A DNA stretch of 64,000 bases from Closterium sp. NIES-65 (GCA_948144175.1 CANXME010000105.1:868001-932000); one strand, 5' to 3'; shown: positions 44,466 through 55,709, counted from the stretch's first letter. Notes: generated by a model not told the origin, from the sequence alone. A program made the numbers and translations.

Positions 44466-44620
44466 AGTAGCTGGGGAGGGAAACATGAAAGATTGGACTG
44501 TGACTGCTAAAAAAAAAACTAGCGATCAGGCACATAGACGAGGCGATTGACCAGGAAGGTATCAGGAAAACACAAAAAAAGGTATCACAAATAGAATTCC
44601 GGCAAACTTGTCTCGTTGTG

Positions 44621-44642
44621 ATTTTTGAGACTTCTCAAAAAT
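44621..44642. repeat. 22 bp palindrome
   Basis: ATTTTTGAGACTTCTCAAAA followed by AT; flanked by TCGTTGTGAT and TTGTTGTGAT. Confidence 0.92.
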
Positions 44643-44834
44643 CGTCTTGTTGTGATAGACAGGGCTTCGACGAATGAACAGCATGATTGGGCAAACGCAA
44701 CTTCTGAGAATTCAAAAAAAGATTACCTCAACGGATCCGTCTCTAAACCACGTATCGTTTTCAGCCACAATACTAAACTAAGTCCCAAATCCATGTTGCC
44801 CACACAACAAGAAAGGGAATAACTCACTAGGTCC

Positions 44835-44930
44835 GCTTGCCTCGTAAGTAACGAGTAGCTTGTTAGGGTCATCTGTAGTACAGACCACCTCAGGACCCAG
44901 CGCTGACTGTCCCATGGCCATCTTTGCAAT
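44835..44930 (-). other. possible coding exon, gene unknown
   Basis: From an ATG near 44924, a fragment reading MGQSALGPEVVCTTDD and ending at an A|GTGAGT donor near 44833 looks protein-like. Its end phase does not fit the next UFD1 exon, so I cannot attach it to a gene. Confidence 0.3.
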
Positions 44931-45786
44931 ACTTGTATATACGCCGTGGCAATCGGGAATCCAAATAAATCCTTACCGCGGGAAGAATAGATGTCGCTGA
45001 GAAATTCTAGGGAACTCTGCCAAGAACGCAAGGCTATTAAGTACGCCGCTCAAACCAGAGGGGGGGTAATAACGAGAGAGGGTAACCAGGAGGGGGGGTA
45101 ATAGGGGGAGAGAGGGTAACCAAGAGTGAGGGTAACCTGATTGACAGCAGATTCGCCTTACCATGATCAGAGATTGACGTGGACGATCAGGATTGGATGC
45201 TGAAGATTTTCTCTAGACGCGTTGCGACGAAGAAACTATCACGGTTGCCAAAATTTATGGTCAAGGACCTAAATCGATCAACTGAGGAAGCTGTTGCAAC
45301 TACCGTAGTTCTCCTAGCCTACTTCTAAGTCTCGTCGCGAGCTTCGCGCGCCCAACAGGACGATCGAGCCCTCTACAATTCTCAAACAACTGGCTCGCTC
45401 TGATACACTCAAGGTAGCTTCAGCTGCTAGAGTCAACCAAGTGCTTGCTCCGACGACGAAAAAGTAACTGAAACGTGAATGAGTAACTAACCAAGTGAGG
45501 GAACTGAAGTGGCGGGTTTGGATGAATTTGACAGCACTCGCTAGGATGCTGTTGGTCTCTTCTCGTTGCCGTTGTCCTGGCCTGGGAATTTTCCTCCGCA
45601 AACCCAAAACGACCGCAGACGCTTCCAGTGTGTGATCCGATACAATACATTAGCATGAGGGGCTGTTCTTAATATGTGCGTAACTGAAGCGACTTAGCCA
45701 ACACTTAGTCTCAATCTCCAACCATAACAGGATTTTCTTCTTACGCAAAGAAATGAAACAAAACAGCATAGTTCCACATTCACATA

Positions 45787-48700
45787 TCAAAACGTCAACA
45801 AGCGATCACTAGAGTAACCCATCCCCTCCAGCAAAGGCGTCATCGCCCTGATCATGGGCGGAGGGCCACACATCAGCGCCAGGCTGTCCTCCCCGCCACG
45901 TGGCAGCCTCTCATTGGCCATTGCAGCAGTGACAAACCCAATCCCATACTTCCACCCTTCAGGCACAGGCTCGCAAATAGTGTACCAAACATGGAACCTT
46001 CCCGGGTACTGTTCAACCCACCGGTCCATTTCGTCTTGTAGCAGCACGTCAGCCACCGACCTGTTTCCGAACAGCACCCACATCTCCGTCTTATCCTCCG
46101 GATCAGCCAGAATCGCTTTTGCCACCTGATAAATGGGGGTAATTCCGGTGCCTCCCGCCAGCATGGCCAATTTCTTCCCCTGCTTCTCCTCCCCACTGAC
46201 CAGGAACTTTCCTCGCCCGAGATACTCTATATGACCCAAAGGTCCCTTAATCTCGATAGTGTCACCGACCGATAGTGACTCTAGGTGCTGTGACATAACC
46301 CCGCCATCGGGAAACTGCGGAACTACCCCCTTAAAATAGACCTTCACCACCAGGTCGAAATACCCCACCCCGTCTTCGTCCGAGGTGGTCGGCGTGTACG
46401 CGCGCATCACCAGTTTGCCGCCCACCTTGGCACAAACAAACAAGTGCTTGCCGACCGGGAGCCCGAGGATGTGATTGGCCGAGGGGAGGGCGAAACGGAA
46501 GCGACGGACATCCGGCGAGAGGGAGACCTTGGAGAGGAGAGGCACGGAGATTCGCTTCTTGGGGTCGAGTGTGGTGGGGTGGAGGGCAGTGGGTGAGGCA
46601 GGGAGAGGAGTGGGGGCGGGCGTTGCAGCAGGAACAGTCACAGCAGCAGCAGCAGAAGGCCCCTCCTCCTCGCCCTCTCCCGCCACATCCCCTATATAGT
46701 ACTCCTCGAGCATCTTCTTAGCCTTTTCCGAGTGAATCGCATCAAACTCCTCTGTGACATCCGTGCCCGCATTGATGGTGATGCTCTCGCTGCCGCCCGG
46801 GTGGTCCTTGAGAAACTTGGTGCAATCATACACCCTCCCATGCACCACGATCCACGGTGACGATTCGTCCGCGTGCCGCTCGATCTCAGCCATCGAGATC
46901 TTCCGAACAGCCGCACCGGACCTCTCTCCCGAACCTGCCACCGCTGCCGAAGCTGCAGGAGCAGGAGCAGGGCCTGGCTTGGTTTGAGAAGCCCCAGCAG
47001 CAGCAGCAGCAGCAGGAAGATCTGCTGCCTTGAGAACAGCAGCAGTTGACCCTCCTGCTCCTGCTGCTGCCATATTTCCCCCCGGCTTGCCGTCCCCTGG
47101 AGCGTCATACATCCAGCCGCCAGGGAGGTTGCCGGGGCGGGTGGGGTGGATGAACTGCAGGCCGATGGAGCCTTCTGGCGTCACCGTGGGGGCCACTCGC
47201 ACTCGGAACCAGCAGTTGTTCATCATGCCCTGGTGGGGGGGGGGGGGGGGGCGGGGGTGTGGAGGGGGGGATGGAAGAGGAAGAAGAGGGAAGATGAGAG
47301 GGCAGGGTGCGGTTGTCGTGATTTTCTAATCGACTCAATATCAGCCCGCACTCACGATGCCATGCCACGTCAGCAGCCCTCACTTATGATGCCATGCCAC
47401 GTCAGCAGGCCTCACTCATGCTGCCATACCACGTCAGCAGGCCTCACTCATGATGCCATGCCACGTCAGCAGGCCTCACTCACGATGGCATGCCTCGTCA
47501 GCAGCCCTCACGCATGATGGCATGCCACGCCAGCATACCTCACTCACGATGGCATGCCACGTCAGCAGCCCTCTCTCATCATGCCATGCCACGTCAGCAG
47601 CCCTCTCTCATCATGCCATGCCACGTCAGCGGCCCTCTCTCATCATGCCATGCCACGTCAGCAGCCCTCCCTCATCATGCCATGCCACGTCAGCATCCCC
47701 CACTCACCATGACGTTCCAGGTCAGCTTATCGGGCTGCGTGTTGGTGGCATCATCCCACGCCCGAACTGCAACCTCGCTCGCCCCCACCAGGTCGATCAC
47801 GGGGACTTCGGTTGCCCACAGGCTCCACGTCCAGTGCTTGCCGTGGCTGGTGGGGGGGAGGGATGGGAGGGAGGGGATGGGGGGAGATGGGAGGGGATGG
47901 GAGGCACAGATGAGGGAGAAGAGAGTGTGAAGTCGTGGCATAGTGAGGGGACGAGAGAGAGAGGCAAGACACGAGAGAGAAAGGTGGGGAAAGAGGCAGG
48001 GCTGGGAAGTGGGGCCCGGTGGTGAAAGGGAGTACTCACCGAGTGGGAGGGCTGGGGTGGGTGATGTCACACAGCCGCCACGTGCTCCCTCCATCCAATG
48101 TGATCTCGACACGTGTCACCCTCCTGCCGCCACCCGAGTACGCGTACCCCTTCATCGTCACTACCTGCCGGCCCGCGCCGCCCTCCAAAGCCACCACGTC
48201 ACCATGGTCCGGACTAACTATCGCCGAATTAATCGCCAGCTCGTTGCAAATATACTCCTTTTTGCGCCACCACCCATCCTTCATAGCAGTCTCAGCGTCC
48301 ACATGTGAAGGCAGCACGCGGTTGTCATGAAAATGGTAGTAGTTTTGAGATTCTTCCCGGGTAACTTCCACTTTTTTCAGCCACTTGACCATCCGCCCGC
48401 CGATAAATCCAGGGATAATTACCCTGACCGGAAACCCGTGGTCCGGGGAGAGCTCCTGCCCGTTTTGCTCGTACGCCAGGAGAACTTCGTTTGCAGGGTC
48501 CATTACTCTCCATAATTCCATGCTAGTTCCGTAAGTACTCCCTCCTCCTCCCGGCAACGTTTCCGCCCCTTCGAAGCACACGAATTTCCCCGCGTTCTTC
48601 CCTTTTAGCTGAACGCCGCACTTTATAAGCACATCTCTTAGCAAAACACCCTTCCACACCGTCGTTGCTGCCGCTCCCGCTCCCCAGCTGAACCCAATCG

Positions 48701-49968
48701 TCTGCTTGACCGCGTTTTGCTCTTTCCGCCTGTTCCCCACGCACACCAGCAGCACGGGAAGCTTCCTGGAAGGCATCGCGAGCAGATCCGCCATTGACAG
48801 GCTGGCAGGCTTGCTGACTAGACCGGAGATGTCGATTCGCCACGTGGACCAATCCAGGCGCGGCACGTAGCCGTGGTTCCGAACGTAGTGGAGAGGCACG
48901 GGAGTGATGAACCCCGAGGCTGGATCCGAGCGGGAGCCGGGAGCCGCCGAACCTGCCGCCAACCCTGAATCAGAAGCAGAGCCCGAGCCTAACCCGGAGG
49001 TCAGGAGGCGGGAAAGCGGCGGCTCGCAGTTGAAGGGGTGCTTTCCGGTTAGGCGCACGAGGGAGGGATGGCGGGGGATCCACCTGGGGGGAAAGGGAGG
49101 GGGAGGGGGAGGGTTGGGGGAAGGGGGAAGGGGGGTGGGGGAGGGGGGAAGAAGAGGGGAAAAGCGGGGGAGAGGGGGGATGTGGGAGAGAATGGGGAGG
49201 GGGAAGGGACGGAGGGAAAAGCGGGATGAGAACGACGGGGAAGCGAGAGCGAGGATGGGATGGGCGAACAAGGTAGATGGCACGAGGCAGATGCGATTAA
49301 TTAGGTGAGAGGGGAAGGGGAAGTGAAGAGGTTTCGTGTGGGAAGGGGGGAGTACCGATAGGCAGGAAGGGTGGATGACTGGGAGGAAGGGGGGGAAGAA
49401 CGGAGGGAAATGCGGAATCTACTACATACTAACGGGGAACGTGGGGCGAGAAAAGAGACTCCTCGAATCACGGGTCTCGGGGGTCTCAACGAGAATGCAA
49501 CGTCAATCCTCAACGAAATTCTGACCGAATCCTCAAGCTCCGGCCGACGTACTTGTCAGGCGTGTTCGCGTCGCGGGCGTCGATCGAATCGGGTTCATCC
49601 GCCACTACCGGATACTCGTACTGCTCCTCTTCTTCCTCCTCGTAATCCTCATCATCCTCCATTGTCTCCGCATCATTCTCCTTTCCATTCTCCGCTTTCT
49701 CCGTTTCACTCTCCTTCTCCTCATCCACCTTCTCCGATTTGTTATTCTTCCCCTCGACCGGAACGATGCTGTCTGCTCCGACGTTCACAATCGTCTTCTT
49801 CAGCTCGTTAAACGCATTCTCCACGTTTGCGACAGCGTTGGCGATGGTAACCCCATTCGCGACAGGTCCGTCACTTTCGTAACTTTTCGCCAGCACGCCT
49901 TTCGCCGCAATGGTGCTGGCGACGAAAGCCGCAGCGGAGACGGCAGAAGATTCCTGATGGGCCACCAT
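45787..49968 (-). CDS. NIA: NADH nitrate reductase
   Basis: Cytosolic molybdoenzyme that reduces nitrate to nitrite with NADH, the first step of nitrate assimilation. Four exons: 49553-49968, 48040-49083, 47708-47846, 45787-47229; phases close; 1013 residues. Start chosen at ATG 49968 (frame open upstream without ATG). Acidic N-terminus (DDEDYEEEEEE), then RLTGKHPFNCEPPL, molybdenum-ligand Cys near 253 in VCVGNRRKEQN, dimerisation domain with WDDATNTQPDKLTWNVM, an Ala/Pro-rich hinge, cytochrome b5 with haem His in HPGG (about 676), FAD site RAYTPTT, NADH site GGTGITPIYQ and CGPPPM, C-terminal Phe. Hinge 1 lacks the phospho-Ser/14-3-3 motif of land-plant enzymes. Intron 3 is a 32 bp tandem array. 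Confidence 0.97.
47357..47708 (-). repeat. 32 bp tandem array in NR intron 3, starting at the splice donor
   Basis: Eleven head-to-tail copies of a 32 bp unit (352 bp). On the coding strand the unit contains GCTGACGTGGCATGGCAT followed by a GTGAGTG-like segment; the first copy overlaps the exon 3 donor ATG|GTGAGTG, and several copies keep a GTGAGTG. Confidence 0.95.
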
Positions 49969-51678
49969 TGTGACGACCAGCAACGGCAGCAGCAATTAGA
50001 GCCGCGAAACCGAAATGAAACCCGAGCGAAACTCAAATGAAACAAGAGCGAATATCTAGAAGTCGTTTCAAACGAGCAAACTATGAACGAAGAGCTGTTT
50101 TTCCTGAAATAACATCCCTAGCACTATGCGGCACGGCGACCTGCGCAGAATTCCGCGGGACGGAGAAGGAAGCTAAGCTGCAAGAGGATTTCGCGCAGCT
50201 GAGCTACTTCGACATAATCGAATCCACTCTTATGCAGCTGCAGCTCGCAAAGAGTTTCTCGCTGCGAGGTGATTTCTGAGTCGACTCTCGAAAGGAGTCG
50301 CTCTCCGTGACTAGTCAGGAGTCACGACACGACGAGAGGTGACGTGAGGTGACGCGATAGACGCGGAAACCGGCACGGATTCAGAGGAGAACCGATCACC
50401 GACCAGCTGACTCGGAAGCTTTGCTCTGATTGGTCGGCTGGCAGCAGTGGACTGGAGCCGAGAGGGCGTGGGGCAGCGACGGACGGCTGGCTGAAGACGA
50501 GGTGACGTTTTAGAGCGTGGATACACATTTACACGAACAGGCTGGCGGTACGGCTTACGACTGATTCTAGCCGCAAAGCATGGTTGGCTGTCCCTGGCGG
50601 CTCCTAAATTTGATGGCTTTTCGCAGCTCCTACGCTTTGACGACCTTTCGAGCATGCATTGTGTACGGTTAGGGTTGCGTGAGGGGTTTCTCATTTCGCC
50701 GATTCCTGACTTACCTCGCTTTCGCGAAAACCCACGGAACTCTCTTGGAAATGGAAGGGTTGTTTGGATGCCGATCGTGGCCGTTCGCAGGAATCGTGAG
50801 TCCATAGAAATCGGATGCACGTGCACTAGGAGAATCACATCCATGGAATAGAGAACCCGATACCGAATATCCTGCCAACTGGAGCCACCAGTTTCCTATG
50901 CTTGGCTCTTTTGGATCCTCAAAAGCGGTTTCGTACACGTAGAAGTGATGAAGTATGAGTGGATTGGATTAGAAGCATTGTAGGAGGAAGAACAAATCCG
51001 TGGTGTGAGAAGAGCAGCTGTACTTTATGTATTCAAAAACCAACACGATAGGTAGAAAGGTGAGGGGACGGAGGCTGCCGCTTTCACTGATTCGCTAACT
51101 CGCTGCGGCCATGGCTTTTTGGGCTGAGTTCCAGCCTCCAGGAGGTCCCAAGGAGATGCGAAAAGACATGGTGGTAAGGAGAGACATATGTTTTGAGGTT
51201 ACCCTAGTATCGCGAAGCCCTACTTGTCTGGAGGAAGGGTAGATCCGCTGTTGAGAGCTAAGTGACAAGCATAAAATTCCAGAATTCACAATGTGAAAGA
51301 TAAATTCAACCGCTTACAACTGACGTATCAAGTTAGTGTTAACCACTACAAGACGGAAGAGTTTGCGCGTAATCCTTCTGCCCGCATTATCACAACTCCT
51401 GGACGTTAACATTTTTGGAAGGACAGGAGGACACTAAACAGCCAATCCGACTGACAGGAAGCTGTTTGCACGCTGTTTACTGATTGGGCGCAAGAGAAGC
51501 GGGTCATGGAATCAATCAAGAACCACCAAATCAAGGCGTCCCGGGTGATGTCAAAAAAGAGACCTTAGAATGAGGCCGCTTTGGTGAAATCGTTTGCTGC
51601 CTATGAGAAACTTTTCAAATCAAATGGTGTACCATTCCGTAAATTCACATTTCTACGTATTTACAACACTCCTCATCC
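49969..51678. other. upstream region of NR and 3' side of BCD1
   Basis: Presumed NR promoter region. A minus-strand frame with ATG 50844 and stop 50311 (177 codons, Arg/Ser/Pro-rich) is open, but I see no family, motif or codon signal to call it a gene. Confidence 0.5.
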
Positions 51679-54600
51679 TCAGCCTTCTTCCTCCATAACC
51701 TCTTCACTGCCTTCCTCCCCATCGGAATTATCACTTTCATCCTCAGAAGAATTACTCTCATCATCTTCGGACTCTTCATCTGCAACCAAGCACGACACCC
51801 TAATGGAGGGAAATTCTAATATCGTGCGCCCTGCAAGTTGTGTCCGAAGGGTTTTGCGGATGTCAAGATCAAACAGCTGTCAGAATTCATGCAAGAAGCG
51901 TGTAAGGGAGAGAGGGGGTTGGGAGAGACGAGGGACCGTGGGGGAAGAGAGGGGGTTTGCCGGATATCAAGCTCACACAGCTGCCAGATTTCATGCAAAA
52001 GCAAGCAGGTGCCTGCCTGTGGCACGAAGCATGATAACGAAGGGGAAAGATAAAAAAGCACAAAAACCATGCCTGGGAAGGAGGCACTACTTTGCTGCGA
52101 TCTCAGCCGCCACAAGATCTTTCCTAATTAGTCATGGGACACATCACAAAAAGTAACACATGAGAAGATACCCATGGAAAAGCAGAACCATACCTGTGAA
52201 GGAGGCGTTTCTAGCTGCAGTCTCAATCGCTGCAAGACCTCTCCCAAGGAGGCTGCTGGATGCGAAGACGAAGGAGAAGTTGCGAGTTGCGATGCAGGTA
52301 CCACCAATTCTGCCGTTTCTGTTGCTGTTGTTGCTCCTGCTGGTGGTTGTGGTGGTGGTGGTGGTGCTGCTGCTGATGCCGTTGCTGTTCCACCTGCTGC
52401 TGCTGGAGGTGCAGTTGAAGCTGGTTGTGCTGCTGCAATTTGGCCTTTCAGTGCCTGTCTTATGGCTGCTTCAGCTGCTGCTATAAGAGGCTCATCCTCT
52501 GAGATTCTGAGAGCATGGGAATAGAAATAGCAAGGCAAGAAAGAGGGAGACGAACAAGAGATGAAGTCTTGATGCGCGGCTGCGACTGAGGTTACTAGTG
52601 CCTGGCTTATGGCTGCTTCAGCTGCTGCTATACGCGGCTCATCCTTAGAGATTCTAATAGCAAGGGAAGGGAGATATCAAGAATGAAAAGGGAGAGAAAC
52701 AAGAGGGTGCGGTCTGCTGCAATAGGGGCTTTCAGTGGTTTTCTAATGGCCGCTTCAGCTGCTGCTATAAGCAGCTCATCCCCTGAAACTCAAAACAAGA
52801 GTACGAAATGGGGATATCAAGGCAAGAAAGGGAGAGAAACAAGAGGGTTAAGTTATTAGGGTTAAGTTATTAGGGCTTTCAGTGCCTGCCTTATGGCTGC
52901 TTCAGCTGCTGCTATAAGCGGCTCATCCTCTGGAAACTCTAAGAACACGGGAATGGGGATGTTACAAAGAATAAAAGAGACGAAGAAGAGGCTGAAGTAG
53001 ATATGTGAACAGGCAGTGCCTCAAAGAAACATGCAAAAACTCCAGGTGAAGCAGAACTTTTGTGAAAGGCAGGAGAAAATTACCTGAGTTCCACAAAAGT
53101 TGTGGAACTCAAAATACAAGAAAATGAGATGAGGCACCCAAAAGCAGAGACACTGGATTCGAACTGACCAGTGAGAAGATGTGACTTTGCTTTGCGATTT
53201 TCCGTCTGACTGACTTACATTGAGTCTATCGTGTGTGGCAGAAGGAACGTTGAAAGCGAGGCTGCTGTGCTCCCATTGGCAAGCACGTGGTTGTCGTTGT
53301 TGTTTTCATCCATGCAGATGGATCGGATTGCAAACTGCCATCGCACATGCCACATGATGCACCGCTTCCTGCAATGAGGGCATGAATGAACATGGACATG
53401 TTCACATCACACAGAAACACAAGTTATTGGCATGCATGTGGCTGTTGTTGTTCTCATCCATGCGGACGGACCGGATTGCAAACTGCCATCGCACATGCCA
53501 CATGATGCACCGCTTCCTGCAGTGCAGTGCGCATACAAATTCACAGATACACACATATACACATTAGCATTCATGCTTATGGACCTGAATGCAAACTGCC
53601 ATCGTACATGCCACATGATGCATCGCTTCCCGTGGTGAGCACATGCACAAACATGCACATGTCCACACAGAAGCACGGGTTAATAGCATGCATGTGGCTG
53701 TTGTTGCTGGCACCAGCATAAGGCTGCCAGGCCAAATGAGAAGGCAACACAGCAAGAGAGGGAGAGGAGGAGAGCGGGCAAGCGAGGGGGAAACTGGGTA
53801 TGTTTGTGAATAAAAAAAGGTTCTGGGGTTTCACAGGCTCTGGACCGCAACGCGCCTGTGCCGAAACCAGGTTCAGTCGGCCTTGTGCTCTGACCAGCAT
53901 CACCAGCATCACCAGCATCAGCAGAAGGAAGACAGGGGGTGCCTGTTGTGGTTGCAACACATACCTGTGCTGAAGTTCGTTCGGTTCGCCTTGCGTTTGA
54001 ACATGCCTGGTGGCATCAGCAGCAGCTCAATGCCAAGGCATTATATGGATGATTTGGGGTGTGTGGAGTGACTGTGGGTGTGCGGGGGTACCTGTGTTGA
54101 AAGTACGTTCGGTTGGACTTGCGCTTGGACATGCCAGGAGGCATCAGCAGCAGCTGCACGCCTCTCTGCCTGGCTGTCTGCTGCATTCGCCCCCAGTGCT
54201 TTCCCACCTGGTATACAGAAGAAGAGAAACGAGGATGGCACACGGTTGAAGGGGTAAGAGAGCGGTTGAATGGAGTGGAAAACGGTTGAAGGTGCAATGG
54301 TTGCAGCTGCACGTCCCTTTGCCTCGCTGTCTGCTGCATTCGCCCCCAGTGCATTCCCACCTGGTATACAGCTGAAAAATATAAGTGGGTGGTTGAGTGG
54401 AGTGGAGGGAGGTTGGAGAAATGGTAGCAGCTGAATGCCCCTCTGCCTGGCTGACCGCCCCATACTTACTTCAGAGACGTTTTTTCAGCTTACTTTGAAT
54501 GGCACTCCTGATTGAGTGAGAAGGAACCTTCTGCCCTGTTTCCTACCTGTGCCTCGTAGCGGACCCCTAGAGCCGTGCGCGTGCGCTTCGCCACGTCATA

Positions 54601-55709
54601 CTGCAGCAACGCGTCTTCCAGGAAACGCAGGTCTGGTGGTGGTTGCAAGGAAAGGGATGTGGAGAGGGGGGAGGGGAGGGGGTGTGGGGGTTGGGTAAGG
54701 TGGGGTCTTGAGGAGGGGTCTTTGCCACGTCATATTGCAACAACGCATCTTCCAGGAAACGCAGGACTGGCGATGGTTGGAGAGGAGGAGGGGGGTTCAG
54801 GTGGAGGGGGGGTGGGGGTGAGGAGGGCAGGGGGAAGGGGGAGGAAGGGTGGGCAAGGAGGGACATTGGAATAGGGCCTTAGCCACGTCATACTGCAGCA
54901 GCACATCTTTCAGGAAACGCAGGTCTCGTGATGGTTGCTGGGGAGGCAGGAGAGAAAGAAGTGGGGGAATGCGGACAAAGTGAGGCCATGGGATAGGAGC
55001 CATATGGGGGGAGGAGGAGGGGCGGGGAAGGAGGGTCCATGGGGGAGGAAATCTTAGCCTACACATCTTCCAGGAAACGTAGGTCTCGTGATTTCTCGCA
55101 CCATAAATAGCAGACGATTTATGCTTGTAACAAGGGTTGGGGTTCCCAAGTTTTACCCCGCAAGACTTTCTAGAAATATGAAGTCTAATTCAGTTCGTGA
55201 GGGGATTATCCGGGTTTTTGCAGGGCTTTTTCGATGTTTTGCAGGGTTTCAGGGTTGCAGAAAAGCTAGATACAAAGCGAAGCCTCGTTACAAGTTTCTA
55301 CCCCGTTGTGGGAGTAGTGAAACTGCAGCAAAACCCGCGGTACACGCTCACCTGATTCATTACCACACTGCCCATCATGACACCGTCCTGATTCTACAGT
55401 CACACCTGACACCAGCTGGTTATCGTCGAACTTCGTTATTGGAACAAATTCCGCGCGGTTGCGCTTCCCCGTGCATCCGCTCGCCGTCTTGTGCGCTTTT
55501 ACGCACAGCACGCTACACGTGGCAGCACTACAGCCAGGACACCTGTACTTGGCGGGGTCCTGCTGACACTGAGAGCACATCGTGCGCGGAGCTTGCGCCG
55601 ATGAGAACCCCGCGGCAAGCGCCAGCTCCGCCATCGCGGGAAGTGTAAGTTCCCCTACTCTCGTTTCCGCAGGTGTTGGTGGGGCGTTCCGCGCTCGAAG
55701 CTCCGTCAT
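51679..55709 (-). CDS. BCD1: box C/D snoRNA assembly factor BCD1 (HIT zinc-finger protein)
   Basis: Nuclear factor for box C/D snoRNP assembly (ZNHIT6 in animals). Six exons with closing phases: 55406-55709, 54547-54632, 54092-54207, 53219-53368, 52194-52506, 51679-51876; 388 residues from ATG 55709. The HIT zinc finger is at residues 45-79 (CSQC, CPGC, CSVLC, H73, C79). Then SDLRFLEDALLQYDVAKRT, LLLMPPGMSKRKSNRTYF, MWHVRWQFAIRS, an exon starting ISEDEPLIAAAEAAIRQALKG with a Pro/Ala-rich linker, and the C-terminal LFDLDIRKTLRTQLAGRTIL block with a very acidic end (DEESEDDESNSSEDESD). Divergent from PRA1 across about 1.1 kb. Each internal exon has degraded copies in the next intron. Confidence 0.9.
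51935..52010 (-). repeat. copy of the 5' part of BCD1 last exon
   Basis: Translates to LCELDIRQT after an AG acceptor, parallel to LFDLDIRKT in the real exon 51679-51876. Confidence 0.8.
52590..52950 (-). repeat. three copies of the 5' part of BCD1 exon 52194-52506
   Basis: At about 52592-52655, 52735-52790 and 52880-52945; each encodes a version of DEPLIAAAEAAIRQAL behind an acceptor-like sequence. Confidence 0.9.
53440..53645 (-). repeat. two copies of the 5' part of BCD1 exon 53219-53368
   Basis: At about 53435-53520 and 53580-53640, coding for RCIMWHVRWQFA with the same frame start as the real exon. Confidence 0.88.
53945..54470 (-). repeat. copies of parts of BCD1 exon 54092-54207
   Basis: A 3' copy (PPGMFKRKANRT) at about 53958-54035 and 5' copies with acceptors at about 54290-54370 and 54425-54470 flank the real exon. 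Confidence 0.88.
54715..55090 (-). repeat. three copies of the 5' part of BCD1 exon 54547-54632
   Basis: LRFLEDALLQYDVAK-type fragments at about 54720-54770, 54875-54930 and 55060-55090. Confidence 0.88.

Larger units (their letters stand above)
43992..45786. other. UFD1 upstream region and NR 3' side
   Basis: Should contain the UFD1 first exon and promoter, which I could not identify, and the nitrate reductase 3' untranslated region. A possible minus-strand exon lies at about 44835-44930. Confidence 0.5.

Noticed and set aside
47357-47708. 32 bp repeat array as a CRISPR
   Set aside because: Units are head-to-tail with no spacers and overlap a splice donor.
50311-50844. 177-codon minus-strand frame with ATG upstream of nitrate reductase
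   Set aside because: No recognisable domain, Arg/Ser-rich composition and location in a presumed promoter region; kept only as a note.
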